Assembly: GCA_903895845.1 (NCBI GenBank)
Contig: CAITVK010000074.1
Coordinates: forward strand, 1-64,000
DNA: 64,000 nt
Source of the DNA: an uncultured Chitinophagaceae bacterium
GTDB taxonomy: Bacteria; Bacteroidota; Bacteroidia; Chitinophagales; Chitinophagaceae
Reading direction: 5' to 3'
The notes under the pieces are model-generated. The model was given only the letters and a program-made list of their open reading frames with translations. It made no database searches and was not told the origin of the DNA. Position numbers and translations under genes: made by a program. Below are positions 1 to 9,589 of this stretch, in pieces. How positions within the stretch are numbered: position 1 is the first letter of the stretch; the number at the start of each line of letters is the position of its first letter.

Positions 1-269
1 CTTTCAAGTTCTATGAAACGGTTGTAGGACACCAGGGTTGGGAAACAATCCGACAAATGTTCCTTCACATAATGGTTGTAGTAGTGCTTGAAATTGGTGA
101 AGGAACCAAAGTGGAACAATATGAGTATCGCAATTATCTCGGAGTCGGACAAGGATGCTTTACGGTTACGCTTAGGCTGCCCTTCACCTAGGCGGAAACT
201 TTGTATGTAAGTATCAAATTCAATACAGAAATCATCTACTGGAACGAAAATATCTATAACCCGCAACAT
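1..269 (-). CDS. IS982-family transposase, N-terminal part (cut by window edge)
   Basis: Reading the minus strand from an ATG at 269 gives about 89 residues without a stop to the window edge. The sequence runs MLRVIDIFVPVDDF, then SLSDSEIIAILILFHFGSF, then FKHYYNHYV and LVSYNRFIEL. This is the start pattern of IS982-family DDE transposases, which move an insertion sequence by DNA cleavage and strand transfer. The catalytic core would lie outside the window, so intactness cannot be judged. The family call rests on recognised motifs, not on a search. The next gene (end at 492) faces the same way and seems intact, so the element sits downstream of it. Confidence 0.8.
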   Translation of the reverse strand, partial: MLRVIDIFVPVDDFCIEFDTYIQSFRLGEGQPKRNRKASLSDSEIIAILILFHFGSFTNFKHYYNHYVKEHLSDCFPTLVSYNRFIELE

Positions 270-337
270 AAGGGTGTATTTTAGTGATAAAATGGTGGTA
301 CATTATATCCTCTAATTTACACCTTTTCTCTTAATCT

Positions 338-358
338 CTTATCCCGAACTCACGTTAA
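338..358. repeat. candidate terminal end of the IS982-like element
   Basis: The word TTATCCCGAACTCACGTTAA lies about 70 bp upstream of the transposase start, where an IS982 element would be expected to end. Its partner inverted repeat would be outside the window, so the boundary is only a proposal. Confidence 0.3.
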
Positions 359-491
359 CCCTAGCAAGAAAAAGTATTAGAAATGCTAGAGTTATAGGTT
401 CTTATAAATCATTTAGACCGTCCGAATCTTTATTTAAACGTATGAAAACAGTATAAGAATGATTAGATAATTGATATTTGATTACTTCCAA

Positions 492-3400
492 CTATTTCTC
501 TTCTGTATCTACAACCCTATTTTTCTTTTTTTCTTCCAGATCCTTAAAGTAAGCCTTAATAAAACTATCTGGCTGCCTGCCATTCAATGCTTCGGTAGCA
601 TACACGCCCGTTGCATCATCATCGTCGTCGCCAATAAAAAACTGCGAAGATGAATTGCTATATGGCCCCACAACACCTAGATAACTATTCTTGTCACTTT
701 TGCTGTACTTCACTTCGAACAAATAAAACTTCTGCGTTTTTCCGTTGTATTTAATACTCTTGTCGCCAATATATTTCATAAATCCATACCCATCATCTTC
801 ATTGCTATTATACAAATGACTCTCTGCAAATGAGCGTTGATTGAGGAATCGTTTAGGGAAAAGATACAGCATATTGCTATCCAACAACTCATTGTATGTA
901 CCAATCCTGAACACTTTATCGGCAGCAAGGGTATCGATGATGGCCGCATCTGGCTCTATCTTTTTCTTTACCAACAACTTCACTGCATCGCGTTTCACAT
1001 AGTTATCCGAAGCATATTGAAACTTTTTTATCTCATTCCATCCCTCGGCAGTATCAAACGAAGAAAGCAATTCAACCGTACCCGTATAATTGTTATCGGG
1101 AGTCACTTCCTTCAAAATAGCACGGCTATTGGCAAGTATCAACGGGAATTGATTGCGGATAGAATCCATGGAGAGATAGCCACTGTCCACCAACTTTTTG
1201 GCTAGCTTGCAAACAATAGAACTTACGCTGGAATCTTTTGTGAGCTTGAACCAAGCAGGGAAAAATGTTTTGGTCCTATTGGGATGCAACACCAACTCAT
1301 CATACAAACCATAGCCATAACCATTAACGGGTGTATTGGTCAACATCAGCGATTGAAGCTTGGCATAAGCAGCAGTCGTATCCTTTAATTTGGTAAAGAA
1401 TTTCAACACAGTAAACTTTTGCTTGCCACGGTCTTCTGGCATTTTCAAATATAACTGTGCTACATCATCCACAGATATATCATCGGGATAAGCATAAATT
1501 ACATCCAACAAAAGGTTACTAGCCCCATAGTTGTCTGTAGAATCCAAAGTAAACTTACTAGGGAACTCTTTCAGTAAATAAGGAATATCCGATTTGCCAA
1601 AAAAGACATCCTCGCTCTGCTTGACTGCATCAGTGTAGGTGGCAGAATCGGTACTGTGCAACGCCGCAATAAAAGCAGTGGGACTGGATGCCAACGGATT
1701 ATTGTCTTGTGCAAGAACCGTAAACTTGCTGTAAACAGAATCAACAGACTTGTCGCCAATGGCATAGGCAGGAATCAAAGACGTGAGGGTATAACGTGTA
1801 TGCCCTAGCCCAAACACCTTTACCCGATGTTGTTGTGCAGAGCGGGGTTTGGTCATCGTTGCCTCTGCCACCAATACCTTTCCAACGTTGGAGAAGTGGA
1901 TGTCCGAAACAGTTTCGCCTTCCTCCTTATTTCTCCTGATCCATTTGCTGAGGGTAGCCGTATCAATACTGTTCCAATAAAAATGACTCAATTTTTTTTG
2001 GAAGACATCATAATTAATTAATCGCTTTTCGTCGTAGCTTCTGTAGTGAACAAGAGAATCATCCGCACTGGCTGTTGTGGATGAATCTGTATCCGTCTCT
2101 TTTTTCTTGGGTAATACTTTCAGGAATGGAGCAGGCGCAAACGTTTTGAAAGTAGTATCGGGCGCCGTCTGCAAACTGTTGGACGACGAAGGCACAGGAA
2201 GTAATTGTATAGACTCCAGGAAAGACTTTGCATCTGCTTTGGCCTCATTATTATCCGGATAAATAACCAATGCATCATACAACCTGTTTCCACTATAAAT
2301 CATCCGTCCCATATACATCACACCCTTAGATTGAACACCTTCATATTCGTCGGCAGTGTAATGAGGCGTGGTAATTTGTTTTCTTTCAAAATGAACAACT
2401 TTTTCCCCCATTCTTTTTTCAATTCCCTCGATCTGTGACGAATCATCCATAAAATTATATCCCTTGGTTGTTTTGGATATATATACAAAATAATAAGCCC
2501 CAACAGTTTCATCTACCGCCGTATATGTTTGTTGAAAATAGGTACTGTCGCCATCATAATCTGTGGTAGGCTTCGGTTTGGGACCAGGCGTATAGATGGA
2601 GAAATAATCATCATCAAATGTCTTTTGAGACCACGTCAACTTAAACTTTGGTAATACCTTGAAGGAACTAAAAAAGGAATCTACTCTGGTATTTACTTTC
2701 TCCATACTGTTACTCAGCAACATAAATAGGTCATTACCTTTGATGAGTAACTGTAGTCTGTAATATATTTTCCCTTTGCCTTCATAATCATATTCCTTAC
2801 CATCTACGCCCCCGTTTTTCACAGGCTTATCAACTACATTTATACCACCTGTACTAGTGGTCATAGACTTGGCCATTACCCCCATCATACTATCTTTAGC
2901 ACCTTTAACCGCAAAAGCTGCCGAGGCCACGTGCATGGTATAATATCCCTGATTAGTGGTGAGGTCCACAAAAGATTTCATTTTCATGATTCCGCCCATC
3001 ACTTTTATTTCACTAGGCATCGAAGGCATCTTAACGAGATAACCGGCAGTTGTATCAATTACATCTACCCACGGCTGTTCCTTTTTGCTGAATACATATT
3101 TTGTGGCATGTGTGAAAGTATTGCAAAGAACCGGTTCTACGGTGTACCCCATCCTTCGCAACAAAACAATCAAGCCTGTATCTCCTGGCAAATGAGCCGC
3201 ACCTGCAGCAGAAAACAACGACTGATGTTGCATAATACTATCCATCACCAATACCATCTTCTTATTGCGGGCAATAATTACTTTATTTTCAAATGAGCTT
3301 GGCATTGTTTCCGACCACTTATGTATTTTATTGATATCCTTTTCCAGATACATTTTAATCAATAACTCCAAGCTATTGTCTGTTTTGCGAATGTTCTCTA

Positions 3401-3998
3401 CAAAAGCCTTGGCTTCACCATCTTTTTCAGTCACATCATCCAGCACACTCATTTCAAAGTTCAGCGGCTCCAATCCCTCCATGGTCTTGTCTTTATCCTT
3501 GGCTATTTTATACAAGAAAGCATCCATGAATGTAGGCATATCATCTTCTTTCTTCTTGTTGGACAAAAACTTTTCTTTCATCACATAGGCCTGCTTCACA
3601 GTCAGTTCTCCCGCATTTATTTTACCTTCCTTACCGAGTCTGCTTTGCAGTTCGTCCAGATCGGATTTTGCAAGAAGTTCTTTTAATTTCTTAGCCTTTC
3701 TCTTACGGCTTGACTCTTTTGCAAATTCATTGGTAAGATAATCAGACAATCCACTGTTCAAACTATCTGGATTAAACTCCAATGCAAAGGCAGGACATTG
3801 GTCTATTGCTGCATAGAGAGAGTCGGGAAAATTGAATACCTTTTTGTTTTGAATATGAATCGTGCCATACAAATAAGAAGGGCTTTTTAGTTGCTTACCA
3901 GTTATCCTCCATAGAAGTGTATGTTCCAGTTCCTGAGATTGTGCCTTTTGCAATAATAAGGACAGCAATAAAACAATGCAGAGTTTTGAAGCCTTCAT
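492..3998 (-). CDS. TraB/GumN-family secreted protein with a very long C-terminal region
   Basis: 1168 residues starting at an ATG with a signal peptide (residues 1-21, ending KAQS). Residues about 25-295 match the TraB/GumN fold: the GTIH motif at 45-48 after SYLYG, a conserved RNKKM at 244-248, and AGAAHLPGDTG at 265-275 with His269. These His/Glu motifs are thought to form a metal-dependent, Tiki-like protease site in this superfamily. Stand-alone bacterial members are about 300 residues. Here about 870 further residues follow, rich in Lys, Asp and Ser, with no domain I recognise. The protein is probably periplasmic or outer-membrane associated. It is monocistronic, divergent from the glycosyltransferases, and no clear promoter box was found. 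Confidence 0.8.
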   Translation of the reverse strand: MKASKLCIVLLLSLLLQKAQSQELEHTLLWRITGKQLKSPSYLYGTIHIQNKKVFNFPDSLYAAIDQCPAFALEFNPDSLNSGLSDYLTNEFAKESSRKRKAKKLKELLAKSDLDELQSRLGKEGKINAGELTVKQAYVMKEKFLSNKKKEDDMPTFMDAFLYKIAKDKDKTMEGLEPLNFEMSVLDDVTEKDGEAKAFVENIRKTDNSLELLIKMYLEKDINKIHKWSETMPSSFENKVIIARNKKMVLVMDSIMQHQSLFSAAGAAHLPGDTGLIVLLRRMGYTVEPVLCNTFTHATKYVFSKKEQPWVDVIDTTAGYLVKMPSMPSEIKVMGGIMKMKSFVDLTTNQGYYTMHVASAAFAVKGAKDSMMGVMAKSMTTSTGGINVVDKPVKNGGVDGKEYDYEGKGKIYYRLQLLIKGNDLFMLLSNSMEKVNTRVDSFFSSFKVLPKFKLTWSQKTFDDDYFSIYTPGPKPKPTTDYDGDSTYFQQTYTAVDETVGAYYFVYISKTTKGYNFMDDSSQIEGIEKRMGEKVVHFERKQITTPHYTADEYEGVQSKGVMYMGRMIYSGNRLYDALVIYPDNNEAKADAKSFLESIQLLPVPSSSNSLQTAPDTTFKTFAPAPFLKVLPKKKETDTDSSTTASADDSLVHYRSYDEKRLINYDVFQKKLSHFYWNSIDTATLSKWIRRNKEEGETVSDIHFSNVGKVLVAEATMTKPRSAQQHRVKVFGLGHTRYTLTSLIPAYAIGDKSVDSVYSKFTVLAQDNNPLASSPTAFIAALHSTDSATYTDAVKQSEDVFFGKSDIPYLLKEFPSKFTLDSTDNYGASNLLLDVIYAYPDDISVDDVAQLYLKMPEDRGKQKFTVLKFFTKLKDTTAAYAKLQSLMLTNTPVNGYGYGLYDELVLHPNRTKTFFPAWFKLTKDSSVSSIVCKLAKKLVDSGYLSMDSIRNQFPLILANSRAILKEVTPDNNYTGTVELLSSFDTAEGWNEIKKFQYASDNYVKRDAVKLLVKKKIEPDAAIIDTLAADKVFRIGTYNELLDSNMLYLFPKRFLNQRSFAESHLYNSNEDDGYGFMKYIGDKSIKYNGKTQKFYLFEVKYSKSDKNSYLGVVGPYSNSSSQFFIGDDDDDATGVYATEALNGRQPDSFIKAYFKDLEEKKKNRVVDTEEK

Positions 3999-4189
3999 AC
4001 GATTTTTAATTTACGAGAAGTTATTAAGTGAGAAAAATAATAAAACTTTACGAATATATATACTGAACGTATTCAAATATCAAACTAGGCATATAAAATT
4101 TATCCCTTCCTATAAAACGTTTAGAGGGACAGCTTCGTCAAAAGCTTATTTTATTCTTTTGCTGAAAAGATGAGCCTATCTCTTTGCCC

Positions 4190-4197
4190 TATATTTG
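4190..4197 (+). promoter_or_regulatory. possible -7 promoter box of the glycosyltransferase pair
   Basis: TATATTTG fits the Bacteroidota -7 consensus TAnnTTTG. It overlaps the upstream TTG start option at 4195, which favours the later TTG at 4216. No -33 TTTG lies at the right distance, so this may be chance. Confidence 0.35.
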
Positions 4198-4215
4198 TCC
4201 CTAAACGGAATACTA

Positions 4216-5304
4216 TTGCCACGGATATTATTGACGGTTACGAATGATTTAAGTTATGATCAGCGGATGCAACGTATCTGTTCCTCCCTTGCCAATGCGG
4301 GGTATGAACCTGTATTGATAGGCAGAAAGTTACCTAATTCCATCCCGTTGGGCGAACAAGTATTCGGTCAGAAAAGATTAAATTGCTTCTTTACCAAAGG
4401 CATTTTATTCTATTCAGAATATAATATCCGCTTGTTTTTCTATCTTCTTTTTGCAAAAGCAGATGCTTACTGTGCCATAGATTTAGATACTATCATCCCT
4501 TGCTACTTTGCCTCTCTCCTCCGAAATAAACATAGAGTATATGATGCACATGAATTATTTACTGAACAAAAGGAGATAGTAACGAGGAAAATAATTCATC
4601 AATTCTGGTTGATGATAGAACGCTTTGCAGTACCCCGCTTTAAGAAGGGATATACGGTAAACTTATTTATTAAAGAAGAATTTGAACGGAGATATAATGC
4701 CAGCTATGAGATAGTGCGTAACCTGCCAGTGCTAAAACCATTAGACCAACTGGAGAAGTTTGACACACCTACCATCCTCTATCAAGGAGCAGTAAATGAA
4801 GGCAGAAGCTTCGAAACCTTGATACCCGCCATGAAAGAAGTAAAGGCCCAACTGTTGATATGTGGCGTTGGCAACTTCTTGAATCAGGCAAAAGCACTGG
4901 CAAAAAAATATTCTTTAGAAGATAAAGTAATTTTCAAGGGGGCAGTCTCGCCCAAAGAACTGAGGCTCATCACACAACAATGTCATATTGGCGTAATGCT
5001 TTTTGAAGACACCGGACTGAATCAATACTATTCTCTTGCCAATCGTTTCTTCGATTATATGATGGGAGGTATACCGCAACTATGCGTGAATTATCCCGAG
5101 TATGCCGCCATCCTGCAAGAACACCCCTTTGCTTATCTGATAAATGATACTTCTGAAACAACGATTTCGGATGCATTGAACAAATTGTTGACTAATAGTG
5201 TTCTTTATAACTCGTTGCAATCAAATACGATGGCTGCCCGTAACACACTGAATTGGAACGAGGAAGAAAAGAAATTGATAACGTTTTGGAAACAGGTCTT
5301 GTAA
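4216..5304 (+). CDS. glycosyltransferase (GT-B fold, family 4-like)
   Basis: About 362 residues if started at the TTG at 4216 (MPRILLTVTNDLSYDQRM). The frame opens at 4174 and has no ATG before the conserved N-terminus; a TTG at 4195 is the alternative. Rossmann-type N-terminal half with YDAHELFTE, then a C-terminal nucleotide-sugar half: PTILYQGAVNEGRS, LLICGVGNF, a KVIFKGAVSP segment and SLANRFFDYMMGGIP, which corresponds to the donor-binding EX7E-like region of GT4 enzymes. It likely transfers a sugar from an activated donor to a cell-surface glycan. No signal peptide. The second glycosyltransferase follows after 15 bp, so the two are probably cotranscribed. Acceptor unknown. Confidence 0.75.
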   Translation: MPRILLTVTNDLSYDQRMQRICSSLANAGYEPVLIGRKLPNSIPLGEQVFGQKRLNCFFTKGILFYSEYNIRLFFYLLFAKADAYCAIDLDTIIPCYFASLLRNKHRVYDAHELFTEQKEIVTRKIIHQFWLMIERFAVPRFKKGYTVNLFIKEEFERRYNASYEIVRNLPVLKPLDQLEKFDTPTILYQGAVNEGRSFETLIPAMKEVKAQLLICGVGNFLNQAKALAKKYSLEDKVIFKGAVSPKELRLITQQCHIGVMLFEDTGLNQYYSLANRFFDYMMGGIPQLCVNYPEYAAILQEHPFAYLINDTSETTISDALNKLLTNSVLYNSLQSNTMAARNTLNWNEEEKKLITFWKQVL

Positions 5305-5319
5305 GGCTCTTAAAATACA

Positions 5320-6450
5320 TTGGATAAACATCTTCATATCATCACATTAAATGTTCCGTACCCCGTCGATTATGGCGGTATGTTTGATTTGTTTTATAAA
5401 CTCCCTGCATTACAGGCGCAAGGGGTGAAAATACATTTGCATTGTTTTGATTATGGCAGGGGACAACAAGAAGAACTGAATAAATATTGTGTTTCAGTAG
5501 ATTATTATGAGCGACAAGAAGGGCATAAGAGTGTCTGCCAAAATACACCTTATATTGTTGCCAGCAGGCGCAATGAGACTTTGTTTCAAAACTTGTTGCA
5601 GGACGATTACCCTATTTTCATGGAAGGCGTACATTGTACGTATCTATTAAGAGACCCACGCTTTGAGAACCGGAGAAAGTTTGTTCGGGTGCACAATGTG
5701 GAGTATGAATACTACCATGATTTATACAAGTCTTGCTCCTCCCCTCTCAAAAAGATGTACTACCTAAGAGAGAGTAGTTTGCTAAGGAAATATGAGCATG
5801 AGATAGCCTCTAAGGCAACTGCTTTCTGGGGTGTTACACACAAAGACGTTAGTACCTACAGAACAGAATTTTGTTGCAAGACCATTGATTATCTGCCTTT
5901 GTATCTGCCCCCTTCTTGGGATGTAAATTGTGCACCAGGAATGGGACATTACTGTTTGTATCAGGCAGATTTGAGTGTTGAAGTAAACGAAAAGGCCGCA
6001 ACCTGGCTATTGGAAAAAGTTTTCAGCAAAATAGAAGTACCTTTTGTTGTTGCAGGAAAGAACCCCTCCAAAAAGCTAGAAGCACTTGCACACGAACGTA
6101 TGCACACCTGTATTGTTGCCAACCCAACCGAGTCACAGATGCAGGATATGATTGCAAAAGCACACATCAACATACTGCCATCTTATCATACAAGTGGTAT
6201 CAAGTTGAAGTTATTGAATGCCTTATATAATGGCAGACATTGTTTGGTGAATGAGGCTACTGTGGTTGGAAGCGGTTTGGAAAAGGCTTGTCATATTGGA
6301 AGTGATGCAAGCAACTTCATCCGTATTATCAGTGCTCTGAAAGACCAACCTTTTAATAATGAGGAAATAACAAGAAGGCAAGAATTGCTTTTGAACATGT
6401 TCAACAACGAAGCCAATGCAAAACAACAGGTGAAATGGATTTGGGGATAA
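5320..6450 (+). CDS. glycosyltransferase, second of a pair
   Basis: 376 residues from a TTG codon. The next in-frame ATG is 20 codons later and would remove the conserved HIITLNVPYPVDYGG strand-loop, so TTG is well supported. The protein resembles GT-B enzymes: an N-terminal acceptor domain with VRVHNVEYEYY and a C-terminal donor domain with FVVAGKNPSKK, NILPSYHTSGIKLKLLNALYNG and an Asn/Glu-containing loop. Predicted cytosolic, acting on surface polysaccharide or glycolipid. It overlaps nothing and converges on the FtsE-like gene 38 bp away. I cannot assign donor or acceptor. Confidence 0.65.
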   Translation: MDKHLHIITLNVPYPVDYGGMFDLFYKLPALQAQGVKIHLHCFDYGRGQQEELNKYCVSVDYYERQEGHKSVCQNTPYIVASRRNETLFQNLLQDDYPIFMEGVHCTYLLRDPRFENRRKFVRVHNVEYEYYHDLYKSCSSPLKKMYYLRESSLLRKYEHEIASKATAFWGVTHKDVSTYRTEFCCKTIDYLPLYLPPSWDVNCAPGMGHYCLYQADLSVEVNEKAATWLLEKVFSKIEVPFVVAGKNPSKKLEALAHERMHTCIVANPTESQMQDMIAKAHINILPSYHTSGIKLKLLNALYNGRHCLVNEATVVGSGLEKACHIGSDASNFIRIISALKDQPFNNEEITRRQELLLNMFNNEANAKQQVKWIWG

Positions 6451-6488
6451 ACTTCCAGATTTTATCCCCCCTCAATTACAACCATTTA

Positions 6489-7196
6489 TTAGATTGTAGT
6501 ACTATTCTCTTCTGCTGTATAGTTGCTACTGTCGAAAACACGCCCTCTTTCGGTTTTTAATATGCGGGACGGGTAGCGATTGATAACAATAAAGTCGTGT
6601 GTAGCCATCAAGATAGTCGCTCCATAATCCTGCACGATCTGAAACAGGAGCTGCATGATTTCATCGCTGGTTTCAGGATCAAGGTTTCCGGTAGGTTCAT
6701 CGGCAAGGATTAATTTGGGAGAGTTCAGTAAAGCACGGGCGATATCCACACGTTGTTGTTCGCCACCACTCATTTCAAAAGGCATTTTGAAGCCTTTACT
6801 TTTGAGTCCTACTTTATCCAACACATCATTTATTTTTTCTTCAATCAGTTGTTCATCTTTCCAGCCAGTTGCTTTCAGCACAAACTTCAGGTTATCGTGA
6901 ACATTCCTATCTGTCAATAATTGAAAGTCCTGAAACACTACGCCCAAGTTCCTTCTTAGAAAAGGTACTTTCTTCCAGTCCATCTCACTCAGGTCGAAGC
7001 CTACCACATTGGCCTTACCTTCTTTCAGACTAAGTTCGCCATATAAAGTTTTGAGAAGACTACTCTTTCCTGTACCTGTCTTTCCCACAAGATAAACAAA
7101 TTCACCTTTCTCTACCGTGAAGTTTACATCTTCCAGAACAAGGCTCTGACCTTGGTAAATATTTACATGCTCGAGTGATATAACTGTTTCTGACAT
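6489..7196 (-). CDS. ftsE: FtsE-like ABC transporter ATPase
   Basis: 235 residues, the usual size of FtsE. Walker [10 protein letters not shown] at 38-46, Q-loop VVFQDFQLL near 87-95, signature SGGEQQR at 143-149, Walker B LILADEP at 162-168 and H-loop His200. In other bacteria FtsE pairs with the membrane protein FtsX to couple ATP hydrolysis to septal peptidoglycan hydrolase activation. No ftsX is adjacent, which is common in Bacteroidota (family knowledge). A LolD-type ATPase has the same motifs, so the symbol is likely but not certain. The gene is monocistronic and the upstream gap to purM is filled by a dispersed repeat. Confidence 0.8.
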   Translation of the reverse strand: MSETVISLEHVNIYQGQSLVLEDVNFTVEKGEFVYLVGKTGTGKSSLLKTLYGELSLKEGKANVVGFDLSEMDWKKVPFLRRNLGVVFQDFQLLTDRNVHDNLKFVLKATGWKDEQLIEEKINDVLDKVGLKSKGFKMPFEMSGGEQQRVDIARALLNSPKLILADEPTGNLDPETSDEIMQLLFQIVQDYGATILMATHDFIVINRYPSRILKTERGRVFDSSNYTAEENSTTI

Positions 7197-7265
7197 AAAC
7201 TAAAATTTGAACTTGTAATTAGAACGTAAAAAAGACATTGTTATTTTAAAGGATTTCTACCACAA

Positions 7266-7375
7266 TGAACACCAAGATAAGAAACACAAGGAACACAACG
7301 GCTAATTTAGCATACAAAAAACCTTTTGCGACCATTGTGAAACCCCTTGTGTCCTTTGTGGTTAACTATTCTTAT
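7266..7375. repeat. dispersed intergenic repeat with imperfect inverted arms
   Basis: The ftsE-purM gap holds AAGAAACACAAGGAACACAA on the left and its imperfect reverse complement CCTTGTGTCCTTTGTGGTTA on the right. Related wording (CTTCGTGCCTTTGTGGC) recurs at 9564-9580. It can fold into a hairpin downstream of purM. It is not recognisable as a known insertion sequence. Confidence 0.5.
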
Positions 7376-7376
7376 C

Positions 7377-8588
7377 CTAATAAACTATTTCTCCAAATGC
7401 TCCACTCAAAACTAATTCTTTTTTATCGGATGGATAAACCCTTCCTACAATCTTTGCCTCGATATTAAACTGATGGGCAATTGTTATCATTTCTTTTGCA
7501 GCCGTTTCATTGGTAAATACTTCCAAACGATGCCCCATATTAAATACCTGATACATTTCTTTGTAATCGGCTCCAGAGTTTTCTTGTATCAATTTGAAGA
7601 TAGGAGGTATTTCAAAAAGATTATCTTTTACAATCTTCAATGGTTTAGGCAAATACTTCATACACTTGGTTTGTCCACCACCACTGCAATGGATGATGCC
7701 ATTAATTGCGTCGAAATGACTATCCAACAAAGCTTTTAATAAAGGAGCATAAGTTCGGGTTGGGGAAAGAAGCAACTTGCCGATAGTCAACCGTTCACCG
7801 TTAACCGTCGACAGAGGGTCGCTATCAGTTGACGGTAAGCGGTCTACGGTGAATAAGTCAGTTACCCTATTCTTCCCTATATAAACCACTTCACTTTTGA
7901 GTTTAGGTTCAAAGGTTTCAGGGTATTTATCCGCATAATATTTACTCAACACATCATGCCTCGCACTAGTCAATCCATTGCTGCCCAATCCGCTGTTGTA
8001 TTCCGTTTCGTAGGTCGCTTGTCCACTACTGCCAAAGCCTACAATCACATCTCCTTCACCAATCTTATCGTTGGTAATGAGTTTATCCTTGGGCCAACGA
8101 GCAGTCATCGTGCCATTTACGGCAATGGTTCGCACTACATCACCAACGTCGGCCGTTTCGCCACCGAGGTAATGAATGTTTACGCCATAAGCCTTCAACT
8201 GATTAAAAAACTCCTGTGTTCCATCAATCACCTGAGCCAATACTTCACCCGGTATGATGGCTTTGTTTCTATCAATAGTAGAAGAAAATAATAGGTTGTC
8301 ACACACGCCCACACACAATAAATCGTCTAGGTTCATCGCAACGGCATCTTGTGCAATACCTTTCCAAACGGAGATATCACCTGTTTCTTTCCAGTATAAA
8401 TAAGCCAGAATACTTTTAGTTCCTGCACCATCAGCGTGACTGATATTTACCCAATCGGCGTCACCACCAAGATAGTCGGGATACATTTTGCAAAAGGCAT
8501 TTGCATACAAGCCTGCATCCAGATTTTTGATAGCAGCGTGTACTTCTTCTTTCTGTGCCGAAACCCCCCGTTGTGCGTATAGAGACAT
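7377..8588 (-). CDS. purM: phosphoribosylformylglycinamidine cyclo-ligase (AIR synthase)
   Basis: Makes aminoimidazole ribotide from FGAM with ATP in purine synthesis. I start it at the second ATG (MSLYAQRGVSAQKEEV), where the conserved YAQRGVS begins; an upstream ATG at 8612 would add eight unconserved residues. PurM motifs: HADGAGTKS, GGETADVGD, GFGSSGQATYETEYNSGLGSN-like loop, SPTRTYAP and the HCSGGGQTKC segment. About 404 residues, the long form seen in Bacteroidota. Anomaly: between KNRVTDL and LTIGKLLLSPTRTY lie about 20 unusual residues encoded by an inverted heptamer repeat (7786-7854). The frame stays open, so the insertion seems tolerated. Start of a single-gene unit. Confidence 0.88.
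   Translation of the reverse strand: MSLYAQRGVSAQKEEVHAAIKNLDAGLYANAFCKMYPDYLGGDADWVNISHADGAGTKSILAYLYWKETGDISVWKGIAQDAVAMNLDDLLCVGVCDNLLFSSTIDRNKAIIPGEVLAQVIDGTQEFFNQLKAYGVNIHYLGGETADVGDVVRTIAVNGTMTARWPKDKLITNDKIGEGDVIVGFGSSGQATYETEYNSGLGSNGLTSARHDVLSKYYADKYPETFEPKLKSEVVYIGKNRVTDLFTVDRLPSTDSDPLSTVNGERLTIGKLLLSPTRTYAPLLKALLDSHFDAINGIIHCSGGGQTKCMKYLPKPLKIVKDNLFEIPPIFKLIQENSGADYKEMYQVFNMGHRLEVFTNETAAKEMITIAHQFNIEAKIVGRVYPSDKKELVLSGAFGEIVY
7786..7854. repeat. period-7 inverted repeat lying in frame within purM
   Basis: Left arm is AACCGTT CACCGTT AACCGTC (three 7-bp units), right arm is GACGGTA AGCGGTC TACGGTG (three units), separated by about 15 bp. The arms are imperfect reverse complements. 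The 13-mer ACGGTAAGCGGTC recurs exactly at 42638-42650 in another gene. Confidence 0.75.
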
Positions 8589-8808
8589 AATAATGAAATG
8601 ATTTAAATCCAAAACCTAAAGTCTGCGAAAGTAAGTAATGGCGAGGAACTATCCTTTTTGTTTCAATAATTTTTGATTCTTCAAATTGCCCACTCCTCAT
8701 ATACATTGCAACACTTACGTGTCCTATTAAACCTAGTTTCTATCAGAAGTATCATTAGGTTCATCTTTCGCCTATTGTCGGGTACTATCCATTTTGTTGT
8801 TATGCTTC

Positions 8809-9501
8809 TTATATCGTATATCCAACACTCAAAACAGAAAGCTTCAAGCCTTCCACTTTCAGCAGCTCCGTGCCACAGGCTTCTATGGAGGCACCTGTGG
8901 TAATGATATCATCTATCAGAGCAATGTGTTTGCCCTTCAAGTAGGTGTCATCGGTTACTGCAAAAGCGTGTTCAACGTTGTCCCATCGACTGCCTAAGTT
9001 CTTGTGGGTCTGTGTTTCGGTATATATGATCCGACTGATACCCTCATTTATGATTGGCTTCTTCCAAACAGAAACGATTCCCTCACAAATCAGCTGCGAT
9101 TGATTGTACCCTCTACTTGCTTCTCTTTTGGGGTTCAATGGAAGTGGCACCAAGGCATCTACTGCATCAAATCTGGTGGTGGCGAGTAACTGATAACCCA
9201 ATAGCTTTCCCAAGTAATGCCCCATTTCTTTGTTGTTTCTATATTTCAGTTCATTAATCAGGTGTTGCAATAAGCCATTCTTAGAAAAATAATATCCTGC
9301 TCCTGCTTGTTCAACTTTAATTCGTCCATAAAACCGCTTTTCCAGTGGATTGACTGCGGCAGCTACAAAGCCTGTCTGAGGCAGTTGGTGTAGGCATTTG
9401 GCACAAAGAAAGCTGTCTGCATTCAAGGTGTCTGAGCCGCAACCTTCGCAGTTATGGGGATAGATGAGGTGAAGGAAATTTGAAAGAAGCGACTTGAACA
9501 T
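8809..9501 (-). CDS. comF: ComF family protein (phosphoribosyltransferase fold)
   Basis: 230 residues. N-terminal zinc-ribbon cysteines C18-x2-C21 and C33-x2-C36. The C-terminal type I phosphoribosyltransferase domain has the PRPP-binding loop ALIDDIITTGAS at 194-205 and REASRGYNQSQL near 127-138. In naturally competent bacteria ComF helps bring single-stranded DNA into the cytosol. In non-competent lineages its role is open. It lies 87 bp downstream of radA on the same strand, another recombination gene, a pairing that fits DNA processing. A heptamer-type repeat sits between them. Confidence 0.85.
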   Translation of the reverse strand: MFKSLLSNFLHLIYPHNCEGCGSDTLNADSFLCAKCLHQLPQTGFVAAAVNPLEKRFYGRIKVEQAGAGYYFSKNGLLQHLINELKYRNNKEMGHYLGKLLGYQLLATTRFDAVDALVPLPLNPKREASRGYNQSQLICEGIVSVWKKPIINEGISRIIYTETQTHKNLGSRWDNVEHAFAVTDDTYLKGKHIALIDDIITTGASIEACGTELLKVEGLKLSVLSVGYTI

Positions 9502-9589
9502 AATTGAATTGATAATTGAAAATTAATAAGCTCCCCTTTCTTATTCTTTGGGCTTCTTTCTGCCTTCGTGCCTTTGTGGCAAAAGTTCT
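9501..9589. repeat. two stacked short repeats between radA and comF
   Basis: 9503-9528 is an AATTGAA/AATTAAT heptamer-like run (ATTGAAA ATTAATA), related to the run at 31407-31443. 9540-9585 carries CTTCGTGCCTTTGTGGC, related to the repeat at 7266-7375. No coding content. Confidence 0.5.
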
